Origin: Tillus elongatus
Taxonomy: Eukaryota; Arthropoda; Insecta; Coleoptera; Cleridae
Direction of reading: 5' to 3'
DNA: 64,000 nt
Assembly (NCBI GenBank): GCA_964006375.1
Contig: OZ023267.1
Span: 20,581,739 to 20,645,738 of the forward strand
Below, in pieces: positions 52,451 through 64,000 of this stretch. Positions within the stretch are counted from its first letter, which is position 1; each line of letters begins with the position of its first letter. The notes beneath the pieces were generated by a model that searched no databases, was not told where the DNA came from, and saw only the letters and a list, made by a program, of their open reading frames with translations. Both the position numbers and the translations under genes were made by a program.

Positions 52451-52639
52451 CTTTTTTCTTTATAGGCTCTTAATATTTACTCGTGTACAAAATTTGAAAT
52501 CTTATCTTTAGCCCTTTTAAAGATAATTAAGGAAAACAGCTTCAATCGTAACAACTTTAACACCCTGTATCTCAGAATCATAACCTTAAAATGAAAACTA
52601 TTATACCACCCCCACTATTTTTCAAGTGTAACTGACGCC

Positions 52640-52641
<2 letters not shown>

Positions 52642-52721
<80 letters not shown>
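52642..52721. repeat. (TA)n array next to a transposon end
   Basis: About 80 bp of TA immediately after ACGCCCTG, a TIR-type end in inverse orientation. Confidence 0.97.
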
Positions 52722-52724
<3 letters not shown>

Positions 52725-53918
52725 TAAATATAATGATAATAAAATTTGTAGTAATTAGCCACTTCCACCTATATACAGTATTTTGATTGACCACTTTACG
52801 AGAGATGCCCAAAATGAGCGTGGAAGTGAAAATAACGGAATGCAGATTAAGGGGAATTTCCGGTAAATAAGCAGTGGAAATTTGCTTGTTTGAACCATCC
52901 TCAAGCGTCTAGGCCGAATACTTGCACAAAATATAAACACAGCTGTAGTCGTTAAAAGTTTAGAATTTTTCATTCTCTGATGACGCTAACTTGGTTAGTG
53001 AAAGGATAGTCAGGTTTGTCAAATTTGTTGTGGTCAGTTGGGTCCTCCAAGTGTACTTATCCGTGCTCATCACAGGTTCCAAACTTCAACAAAAAGTTAA
53101 AAGATCGCGATGTCATTCTTCATAGCGTTGATGCGGTAATTTTGGAGGATGTGAATAATCTGATCACTACCTTCAACTGATGGTAACGCTCCTGGAAATT
53201 CACACATAAGATTGACAAACACGCCCTGACCTGGCGTTACTAACACTGCAAGGCCCGGTGTCACGCTATTAGTCCCGTGTCAAGTATCCTGGACCAGCCG
53301 CAGACTCCCGACACATCCAGGTCCGCGATCTCTCGCTCCTGCCACCTCTTACAGCTCGTATTTCACTTAACCTGCGATAAATTCCTTCACTTTATCACTC
53401 TGACGAAACCTACCCGCTATAATGATGTTATAAAATAGACAGTAAATTATATAACCCACCAAATACCACTGCACCGGCTCTACTGATTCCTAACGGTGCT
53501 CATTTTCCCACAGCGGTCTCATCGAAAATAAGTCTGAATTTGAGCGTTTCTAAATACAGAATGATCGACTGGATGGTCCAGAGAGTGAAAATTTAAACCA
53601 AAATCTCGGCTGTTACGTTATTTTTTTTATGTAGGGGTGTATTAATATTATTCGTTATTTAGTCACAGCTCTATCTACAACAATACTTGACAGGCGAAAT
53701 AAAAAAGTACAGTGGTCCAAACCAAACCAACGGTACACGGAGCAGCAGTAGGTTCTTTGCATCAAAATATTACGATAAGTACACTTGGAAAACCCAAATT
53801 ACCACGACATATATTTTTTAAAGATGCGACGACCGTGTCAATAACAAAATTCCGTCATCGGAGGATGAAAAATTCTAAAGTCTTAACTACTAAACATCGA
53901 CCGACATCCTAGAGAGAA

Positions 53919-53920
<2 letters not shown>
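52722..53920. other. Unassigned region with a GC-richer patch
   Basis: 53200-53420 is clearly GC-richer than its surroundings, with no protein similarity. On the minus strand CGCAG/GTTAAGT near 53370 could be a donor of a non-coding exon, but nothing proves it. 52960 and 53880 hold inverse matching blocks (AAAATTCTAAA, TTTAGAATTTTTCATTC) suggesting a foldback. Confidence 0.35.

Positions 53921-53998
<78 letters not shown>
53921..53998. repeat. Compound (TA)n(GA)n microsatellite
   Basis: About 58 bp of TA passing into ~20 bp of GA. The only array of this window with a GA extension. Confidence 0.97.
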
Positions 53999-54084
53999 GG
54001 AAATAAAGAGGGAAATAGAGAGAGAAGCAATACAAACAAACTTTGTACGTTTTTATTTTAATTGCTGGAGGTGATCACTAATGA

Positions 54085-54168
54085 TGAGTTCCCGAAAAAA
54101 ATTAATCAAATGAGCGCAAACTAGGACCCTTAAAATCCATATCTGGGGTCAGTTTCAATTTTTAGATG

Positions 54169-54171
<3 letters not shown>
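54085..54171 (+). repeat. HINE-like repeat, partial 5' arm
   Basis: CAAATGAGCGCAAACTAGG and ATCTGGGGTCAGTTTCAAT before (TA)n. Confidence 0.72.

Positions 54172-54255
<84 letters not shown>
54172..54255. repeat. (TA)n array
   Basis: About 84 bp of TA after a HINE-like 5' arm. Confidence 0.98.
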
Positions 54256-54259
<4 letters not shown>

Positions 54260-54566
54260 CCTGTTTAAAATTTAAAAATGTTGTATTTAATAAGGAATGG
54301 TTAGAACAGATTTTTATCCGAAGAGAATATTGATATGGTTGGAAGCTGTTATGAATGTAGGCAATGATTGAAACATTAGATGGGAGAAGAAGGTAATTAA
54401 ATTTTCGTACGTCAAAATCTGAAGTTAATAACTTTTGGAAAGCATACGTCAAACACATTTGGGCCAAAACGATTTAAATTATGTCAAACAATATATGTAC
54501 AAGTCTCTGACTTCTTTATATGGACATGATGTATTATTATATACCAATAAAGCATTAATAATAAGC

Positions 54567-54569
<3 letters not shown>
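54256..54569. other. No recognisable gene
   Basis: Diverged relative of 27420-27600 (TTTTGGAAAGCATACGTCAA, ATTATGTCAAA); family not identified. Confidence 0.45.

Positions 54570-54648
<79 letters not shown>
54570..54648. repeat. (TA)n array
   Basis: About 79 bp of TA. The right flank matches repeat interior also seen at 10035-10150 (ACCAAAATTCAGAT, GTCAAAATTCTGGTAGTCGT). Confidence 0.98.
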
Positions 54649-54650
<2 letters not shown>

Positions 54651-54859
54651 TTTGTACCAAAATTCAGATCTCTATGTTAAAAGACAAAGAAATTACAAGC
54701 ATCTGATTAAAAAAACAGTATAAACGTCAAAATTCTGGTAGTCGTAAACTAGTACCCATTAGCGCTTTGTGAGTTAAAAAGACAGCTCGAAATGACTAAC
54801 AAGCACCTAGATCTGTGTATCAGCCGTCATTTTCCTTCATTTTATACAAATTCTCTTTT

Positions 54860-55615
<756 letters not shown>

Positions 55616-55684
55616 GTTATTTCCTCTCTCATGCTTTGGCGGTAGTTTTAGTTAAGTTTATGCTTTAACGGTCCATAATTTTTA

Positions 55685-55825
55685 GCTAATTTTCGTACAA
55701 AAAATTCGTCAATGAGGAGACCGCGACTTTAGAATTTTAAAAAGATTTCTTCAAATGAGCGCAAACTAGGCCCAATGGAATCCATATCCGGGTTTACGTT
55801 AAGTTTTGATCTGTTTACATATATA
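55685..55825 (+). repeat. HINE-like 5' arm, then a transposon end
   Basis: TTTTTAGCTAATTTTCG, GAGGAGACCGCGAC, CAAATGAGCGCAAACTAGG and CCATATCCGGG. It meets TATACAGGGTGACGCTTTTC at 55821 with almost no (TA)n. Confidence 0.7.
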
Positions 55826-56004
55826 CAGGGTGACGCTTTTCTACGGTAAAGCTCAATATAATTACTATTGTACAAGAGACGAGAAAAAATTATTTTGCCA
55901 ATCACGGGCTGGCCCATAAGTCATTGGTGATCCCAAAAATTTGTTTTGGAACAGCCTTATTTTATTGCATTTTTTATCGAAATATGTTTGTAAGAAAAAA
56001 AAAT

Positions 56005-56303
56005 CAAGACGCAGTAAGTGCGTATTGGTAGCAAATTTTCATTAATTGCTTCAAATTTCAACAACTAAATTTGCTATTGACCTAAGATTTGTTGGCTAGA
56101 AAACGAACGCTTAAAGTTTATGGTCGGAAAATTGTTGTACATTTTCAAACAATAAGTTATTTTGATAAAATATTGCACATTGTTTCTACTATATAGGTTA
56201 TACCGGTAACCAAATTGATGACTGCTTGCATTAAAAAGACATATTTGATATTCAAAGCACTTTTATAAAAATTCACTGCCATAACGCACTTGCTGCGTCC
56301 AGA
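56005..56303. repeat. Twin-hairpin repeat module
   Basis: ~300-bp module bounded by AAGACGCAGTAAGTGCG on the left and CATAACGCACTTGCTGCGTC on the right, homologous to 13444-13770 and 59395-59705. Confidence 0.75.
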
Positions 56304-56399
56304 CTTTTTCCTTATTGTCAAGTCTGACGTTAAATTTCATAGCCAACGTTTGAATTTCCGATGATTTTAAATAACACAGCTCTAATACGTGTATTTAGT

Positions 56400-56664
56400 T
56401 ATTCCGAATTTTGTTGAAAACAACAAAGTTTTTTGAAAATTAGTAAGAGTAATAAAAGTTTTAGAATTAACCTCCCCATAAAGTGGAATAATAATTTTTT
56501 TAAACCCGCCAATAGAGATATTGATTTTTTCTGAAATTAGAAACCCACTTTGAAGACCTATAACTTCTCAGGGGTGCAATTTAGTATGGAGGTAAGTTGC
56601 GTTAAATCACAATATTTTGGGTTCGCCTACATACCCCTGATCTGTGTCGGTTCTTATGCGAAAC

Positions 56665-56668
<4 letters not shown>
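56400..56668 (-). mobile_element. DNA-transposon terminal fragment ending at (TA)n
   Basis: Inverse relative of 9247-9560: GAACC...GCGAAACACCCTA at the right end, with CTTCTCAGGGGTGCAATTT inside. The TIR-like end abuts the array at 56669. Confidence 0.65.

Positions 56669-56730
<62 letters not shown>
56669..56730. repeat. (TA)n array
   Basis: About 62 bp of TA between a transposon end and a minus HINE-like 5' arm. Confidence 0.98.
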
Positions 56731-56733
<3 letters not shown>

Positions 56734-56872
56734 ATATAAAAATTGAAACTGACCCCGCATATGGGTTCTAAGAGTCCTAGGTCGCGCTCATTTGAAGACA
56801 CTTTGTCGAAATTCAAAAGTCGAGATCTTCCAGTTAGTGAATTTTTGCTAGGAAAATTCAGTAAAAGTAGCC
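56731..56872 (-). repeat. HINE-like repeat, 5' arm
   Basis: AAACTGACCCCGCATATGGG, GGTCGCGCTCATTTGAAG and a terminal GAAAATTCAGTAA. Confidence 0.75.
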
Positions 56873-58449
56873 TACAACTAAATCCCTTATAAAGCTGGAG
56901 ACTTACTGGTATGCACTGGTCTCTCTTAAGTAATTTGTGTTTATAAATTGCTAAAATATTTTTTTTACGAAGATAAAAAAAATTCCGAAAGAAATTGTAA
57001 AAGAACTGATTAAATTGAGCTGGTTAAAAAAATTATCTGGGCTAGTCACAAAAGAAAATCACCTGCCAAATTTATCATTTTCCCGTCCTTCATCGCTTGG
57101 GTAGGTTCACTAGCCAACCTGATCTAACTATTTCTTCGATTTTTTTTCCCAAAACCAACTTACGAATTAACTTGTTTTATTATTTTTCGTTCTTTGAAAC
57201 ATTTTAAGGAAAATTGCCTACCATAACGCAGTTGCTCCGTCCATACTTTTTACTTAGCGCTTCAATTTCTCGAATTAGGTTAAATTCTTGTTATCGCAAC
57301 GCATTTACTGCATCAGGATTTTTCGAATGACACCCCGTATATGTTCTTAAAATTAATTTTTACTAACAGCATGTCACAGTTAGTAAAATTTAATATAGAC
57401 GATGTAAATCTGCAACGCGTTACCTTAAAACAAAGACTACAGAAATAATATTCAGAATGCGCATCTCTGGAGAAATAAAAACAAGAGTTGTAAAGTAGAG
57501 AACAGTACTAATACCAGGAGTCACGTCCCATCGGAATACAGAAACGTGCACCACTCACGAACAAACACTGTAAAAGAGAAGTTACGCTCAGAAATTAAAG
57601 ACGACGGAGTTTGTTTTGAAAATGAGTTTTTCCTATAAATATAAGACACGGTAACGTCTCCATTCCGAGGGATCGGACATGGAAAGGGCATCTGGAAACT
57701 GTGCGAGAGACCTCCGGATTAATGCATCGACATGCCTGGAGTATTTGCGGAATCAATATTTACAAAGAAATAAAAACACAACCGATGTAAGAGCTATTAC
57801 ACTGAAATATTCATGTTCGTGTCTACGCCGAGTATCCGATGGATGTAAAGTGGTTATTTGAAAGAGGAGTGAGAAAATCCTGTAATGGCTCGACTCAGTA
57901 GCGACACGTGACAGAGATGTTGGTATAAACCTCATCACGACATTTTAACTATTTAATAGTTTGTCTCGGACACCAGATTCCACTTTACATACAGTGGTTT
58001 TGGAGATACAGATAAGCTGCCAAACATGTCCGATTTGCCTGCGTTTATCTTCGACCCTTCTATGTGATTGAGAGCTGAGCCAATATTAATTATTCAAAAC
58101 TTGTAACAACGTTTTCTCTTATAATAAAACTACTGCATTTTTTAATTCTACGCCACTGAAGATGATAGGGGTAAATGCAATGAGTACCCATGAGTCGCTT
58201 TCGACACTTTTGCGAACAGTGTAAATCCCCGGCGCGTGTCCCTGTGCCTCATCTTGCCATGATTTGCTTTCAGCACGCACCACTCTCATATACCGTAATG
58301 TTTACAAGGTTACGTTATAAATTCTTTCAGGAAATCGTTCAGAAATGACCTGGAATGTCTTAAACGTATAATTTAGCGATTACTTTAAAACATTTCCGAC
58401 AACAAAACAAAAAATGTCAACTAATAGTTGAGTTTTTAAGTTACTGTCA
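56873..58449. other. No gene; hairpin-end fragment
   Basis: 57210-57245 is a hairpin-end relic (ACCATAACGCAGTTGCTCCG). 57320-57340 holds ACACCCCGTATATG. The segment 57480-57960 is less AT-rich, with TATA-like TATAAATATAAG at 57636, but has no recognisable product. Confidence 0.4.
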
Positions 58450-58960
<511 letters not shown>

Positions 58961-58964
58961 AGTG

Positions 58965-59180
58965 CCTCCGTGGCCGTGCGGGAAAGTTGAATCAGACTTT
59001 TCAATACGGACTCGGGGGACCACAGTTCGAGACTCACCGGCGTCGGATGATTTTTCAAATCATTGTCGTCGTTGAAATCGAGCTCAAGGTGGAGGGTAGG
59101 TTAGTGTAGATGAGCAAAAAGGGTCAGAAATGGCCTAATTGCCAGTAACCAGCTTACCTTTTTTGTAAGTAAAGAAAAAA
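58965..59180 (+). repeat. tRNA-derived SINE
   Basis: A class II (Leu/Ser-like) tRNA head: A-box-like TGGCCGTGCGG at ~58971 (one mismatch), a long variable region and exact B-box GTTCGAGAC (59025-59033). A body follows with GTCGTCGTTGAAATCGAG and AATGGCCTAATTGCCAG, to a T-rich end. The unpaired acceptor region and the long body argue for a SINE rather than a tRNA gene. Confidence 0.65.
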
Positions 59181-59394
59181 TTAACAGTCTGCGATATAAC
59201 CTGACTCCTACCTCTAAATGGATGCCTATAATGTTAGTCAAGGTCAGACAGATAAATCAGGGTTCCGCTGTCATTGCAAACAAAATCCCCAAATTAAGTT
59301 TTAAACGGACAGGCTACGAAAATGTGTCATAATAAACAACCGGCGGGGTTGCCATTTACGACAACCCTAATCTCAATTTGTAGATATCATAAAA

Positions 59395-60690
<1,296 letters not shown>

Positions 60691-61999
60691 TAATTTTTTT
60701 TAATGAAAGTGATTCAATTTGTTTAAAAGAAATCTAGAACAACGTTTTATTATGTATAAATATTAAGCTTTCTATCTTTACGGCATCTAAAAGCCATCTT
60801 TCTAGTTTAATCTGGCAACACCACTATTTGTCATTTGTTAACTGATATGAGAGAAATATGTACGTTCTGCGCATAACCTCGAAATCGACTCCGCTAATAC
60901 CTTAGAATCTCAGAATATAAAACAACCACCTATATTCTACGGTTAATACAAATTGTAGGTAACTAATAACCCAACTTTTAATTTTAATATAACTTTAACA
61001 AATGACTTTGGCCGTCCACTGTGACTGTAGTATATTATGATTCTAATATCCAATCAAACAAATAAGAAAGTTGTTATGCACATCAGATTCAGGTTCTTAA
61101 TCAATGCATGTAGGTATTGTATTACTAAAGTGAAACAAAATTATTTTAAGAAGAAATATAAGTATAATACCGATCGTACCGAGGTACTTATGGTTTTCTT
61201 TACTCTTAGCTTTTACTCTTTATGAAACACTTGAAGTAAAGGAAACAACATAATACCACAAAGCAGTTTATTTTACATATATATAATCAGTTGTACAGTG
61301 TAAATTATTAAAATTTTAAATTCAAAATTTTGTATTGTTTATATTTATTTCCTTTTCACAGAGTATGCATACAGTAATAGTAAATAAGTGTTGAAAAGAG
61401 TTTAGGTGCAGCAAGTGAGTTATGGTAGCGAATTTGTGTAAAAATATTTCATATAGTGATAACTGAATTTCCCATAAAATTAGAATTTCAGTTTTGATAC
61501 ATAGTAAAACCCATATAAAAGCAGCGTGGGTACTAGGTTTGAAAAAAAACTACAAATTTCTTTTAAAAATGTTTTTTGTTATTTTGTTTGCAGAAACTGG
61601 TTCAATTGAGTTGACTAAAACGGATGATCCAAGCGATTAATAAGGAAAAATACCTGCGACGTTTATAATTTGGCAGGTACATTCCTTTTGGAAATAAAAA
61701 ATGAATTTTCGGTAAATTTGCAGTTTAGCACACTGGGGAGTTTTAGAAAAAAAATCGAATACATGCTTGTAATTCTTTATGAATGCACATACTACAAGAA
61801 AAAAATTATTGCAAATTGCCCCTAAGAAAGTTACAGAACCAGGAGTGAATAGGGGTGCTTGAATTTTGTAGCTTTAATGAAATTTTGCGATTTGCGGTAT
61901 TTAAATATATGTAAATACTTTTAATTTTTTAATTTTAATTCATATTTTCTAGCTGCATAAAAAATAGAAATTTCTTCAAGTAATCGTTTGGGACAACAT
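60691..61999. other. Repeat fragments, no gene
   Basis: 61408-61440 is a hairpin-end relic (GGTGCAGCAAGTGAGTTATGG). 61590-61690 matches the foldback at 51466-52450 (GGCAGGTACATTCC). 61825-61860 resembles the GC-rich foldback unit at 8905-8960. Confidence 0.5.
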
Positions 62000-62107
62000 A
62001 GACAATATCCTAGAAAAGATAAACCAAATCAACAACATAAAATTCACAACAGAAAAAGAATCAAACAACACCATAAACTTCTTAAACTTGACAATAATAA
62101 AAAAATC
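62000..62107 (+). pseudogene. Penelope-like RT fragment
   Basis: Reads NILEKINQINNIKFTTEKES, then NNTINFLNLTIIKK, the segment IKFTxExExxxxINFLDLTI conserved in Penelope reverse transcriptases (the Asp is Asn here). Interrupted at ~62107 by a non-LTR 3' end. C-terminal Penelope-like sequence resumes at 62526. Confidence 0.65.
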
Positions 62108-62525
62108 AGATTGATCACAACACTCGTGAAAAAAATACTTTTCACTTGAATAAATGTCACCATTCTTTTTTCAAGAAGTCGCCATATAATGCGGGTTGCT
62201 TTTTCTATAACCAGCTGCCTTGTTCTCTGAAGGACACAAATTGTACAAAAAAATTTAGAAAGCAACTGAAGGTTGCTTTAATTACTCATAGTTTTTATAG
62301 TTTGAGTGAATTTTGTGAAGCTGTACTGTGAACGTATTTTTTTTATTGTGATGTGAAGCTCGTTAGATTTTAGATTTTTGGGCACGTACCCTTTTGATAA
62401 GTTGTGATACGTTTTTTATCTTTTTTATCTTGTAAGTTTTTGACTTGTCCGATTTACAATAATTGTAACTAAAGGACTAAATAAATATTATTATTATTAT
62501 TATTATTATTATAATTATTATTATT
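62108..62525 (+). pseudogene. 5'-truncated non-LTR retrotransposon 3' end with (ATT)n tail
   Basis: Encodes QIDHNTREKNTFHLNKC, KKSPYNAGCFFYNQLPCSLK and FRKQLKVALITHSFYSLSEF, then a TGA. This is the C-terminus typical of jockey/CR1-like RT proteins (HNTRxK...SPxYxG...YNxLP...FKxxLKxxL). A ~160-bp 3' UTR ends AATAAATATTATTATT with an (ATT)n run to 62525. The frame is intact over its length. Confidence 0.8.
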
Positions 62526-62639
62526 ACAAATCAAACGTAGCAACACACATTCACAACAAAAAACCAGATATTAACCAATTCCAACTAATAAAACGTACTA
62601 AGGACCACAAAAAGATGGAAATTTGGGAACAGTACTACA

Positions 62640-62640
<1 letters not shown>
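62526..62640 (+). pseudogene. Penelope-like C-terminal fragment
   Basis: YKSNVATHIHNKKPDINQFQ, then RTKDHKKMEIWEQYYI, resembling the end of the GIY-YIG region (SNxAxHL...H...K.LxxWEQ). The upstream part was probably lost when the non-LTR piece inserted. It ends at a (TA)n array. Confidence 0.55.

Positions 62641-62642
<2 letters not shown>

Positions 62643-62718
<76 letters not shown>
62643..62718. repeat. (TA)n array after a Penelope remnant
   Basis: About 76 bp of TA directly 3' of the Penelope-like C-terminal fragment. Confidence 0.98.
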
Positions 62719-62722
<4 letters not shown>

Positions 62723-62969
62723 ATTTGTAGTTAGAATTGAATTTTGAATATCTTTTTAAACTAACTTGTTTTGATATCTCTAACGCATCGCGAAATATAG
62801 ATAACCGGCCCTATTCCTGAAATCATAGTAGGCTGGGCTGATATCTGACATTTAAAGTAGGTAGGCTATTCAAACTGCCTATGACGTTATACATCTGTAC
62901 AAAAATGAAATTGTTATCTTAAAATATAAAGAAAATACAGGCGTGTCTTCATCTTAAGTGTGTCACAGA

Positions 62970-62970
<1 letters not shown>

Positions 62971-63038
<68 letters not shown>
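62971..63038. repeat. (TA)n array
   Basis: About 68 bp of TA. Confidence 0.98.
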
Positions 63039-63042
<4 letters not shown>

Positions 63043-64000
63043 TAAAAAAATACTGAACGGTTTTTTTAACGAAAATTCGATAAAAGCTAGGAAGCCTTAT
63101 TAGTCACATTGTACAAAAAAATGCTAGTTTAATTAGGGTCGATAATTACCTTAACGGGTCCCTATCCTGATAAGCGTTGTTTAGTGGCTGAGGTTTCGAT
63201 GTTACATTATCAGTACATCAGACCGGTGTTTCGATACACGTAAACACGACCAATATTGTGTAAGTCTTGGCAGTAACAAGACCAAGCGTGAAAATCGGGG
63301 GCATTTTGTGTGTGATGATTAGCAGAAAGCGTGTAGTAGTGTTTGAGGAACGAATGCGGAGGTTGCGGAAGCTGCTGTAAAGAGGACACACTGTCGAGAC
63401 CACAGGAACCAATTACGATGCCGGACCTGCCGTCCCGGTGCACTACACCATAAACAACAGGAAGGAAACACCTAAACCACACACATACAAAGAGAAAACA
63501 AACTGATTTTCTAGATGCTCTTTATGCAGAGGAACTTATTATCTCAATTAACTTGTCATAGCATGATGAAAATTATAAATTATTCAGTGACATTTTAGTT
63601 GAAACTTAACTGCGAGATGTAAATATTTTGCTTTTTATAGGTGAAGCAAGTAAGTGTGGTAACTAGAAAATTTCCGACATAGGGTTATTTTTTGACGGTT
63701 TTAATGAAATATAATATTTTGTGAAAATAATGTACTCATTTTAAAAAGGAACAAATATATTTAGTAACGTAGAACGATGGGAAAAATCGTAATAGTAATA
63801 GTAATATATTTTATGCACATAAATGATACAAAAGAAGCATGTACAGGTGATTCTATATAATGTCGCCCCCCTTTAACTTTGTTATTTTAAGTGTCCCAAA
63901 AAAATTGAAAGTATGGTTGTGTAGGTGCTAAAAAATAGTTTTTTTCTACGAATAAAATTTTTTTGAAAAATGATCAGTCTACAGGGAAAACCAAAAAGTT
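63039..64000. other. Unassigned region with an open minus-strand frame
   Basis: The frame 63210-63482 (minus) is 90 codons (MWFRCFLPVVYGVVHRDG...) and less AT-rich than its surroundings. It matches no family I recognise. It could be host exon or chance. TACAGGTGATTCTATATAATG at ~63841 is another transposon-type end. Nothing else is supported. Confidence 0.3.

Noticed and set aside
57600..57700. A TATA-box promoter (TATAAATATAAG)
   Set aside because: TATA-like strings are frequent in this AT-rich DNA, and no gene follows.

Overview
This is animal nuclear DNA, almost certainly from an insect and possibly a beetle. It is AT-rich, its only clear host gene is split by canonical GT/AG introns, and it is crowded with insect-type transposable elements (TEs). 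No bacterial operons, CRISPR arrays or phage genes are visible.

Host gene. Three minus-strand exons encode the first ~200 residues of a delta/gamma/zeta-type sarcoglycan (the Drosophila counterpart is Scgdelta). Exon A (25879-26104) carries the cytosolic tail and the single membrane span. Exon B (19785-19974) and exon C (7046-7238) carry extracellular domain. The exons join in frame (phase 0, then phase 1) across introns of 5,904 and 12,546 bp. The C-terminal Cys-rich exons must lie left of position 1. No upstream exon could be identified to the right of 26.1 kb. Nearly everything else is intronic or flanking repeat.

Layout. 0-7 kb: Penelope-type GIY-YIG remnant and several non-LTR reverse-transcriptase (RT) relics. 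7.6-9 kb: an inverted repeat carrying two facing hammerhead-ribozyme-like motifs, then a GC-rich foldback. 10-20 kb: three Tc1/mariner-superfamily transposase relics; two have the DD41D spacing and one is inserted in another repeat. 21.6-25.8 kb: jockey-like and LOA/R1-like non-LTR relics, the latter splitting a gag-like ORF1. 27-32 kb: foldbacks, a MITE and a second Penelope fragment. 32.7-39.7 kb: two more DD41D elements. 40-49 kb: interspersed repeats, a non-LTR relic and a decayed mariner-type element. 49.4-50.7 kb: the best preserved RT ORF (403 codons). 51-64 kb: foldbacks, tRNA-derived SINE-like sequences and a Penelope remnant interrupted by a non-LTR 3' end.

Two sequence themes tie the window together. 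First, 27 (TA)n arrays of roughly 55-230 bp occur, about one per 2.4 kb. Second, a highly repeated non-autonomous family has TAGTGAATTTTC as an inverted subterminal motif at both ends, a hairpin (ACGCA-GCAAG-TGCGT) just outside one of them, and usually a (TA)n core. This resembles Helentron-associated HINE/DINE-1 elements. TA-targeting transposons, 5'-truncated retroelements and the ribozyme-bearing elements repeatedly abut the (TA)n arrays, which suggests the arrays act as landing pads, are spread by the repeats, or both.

All assignments come from reading motifs by eye; no database search was run.
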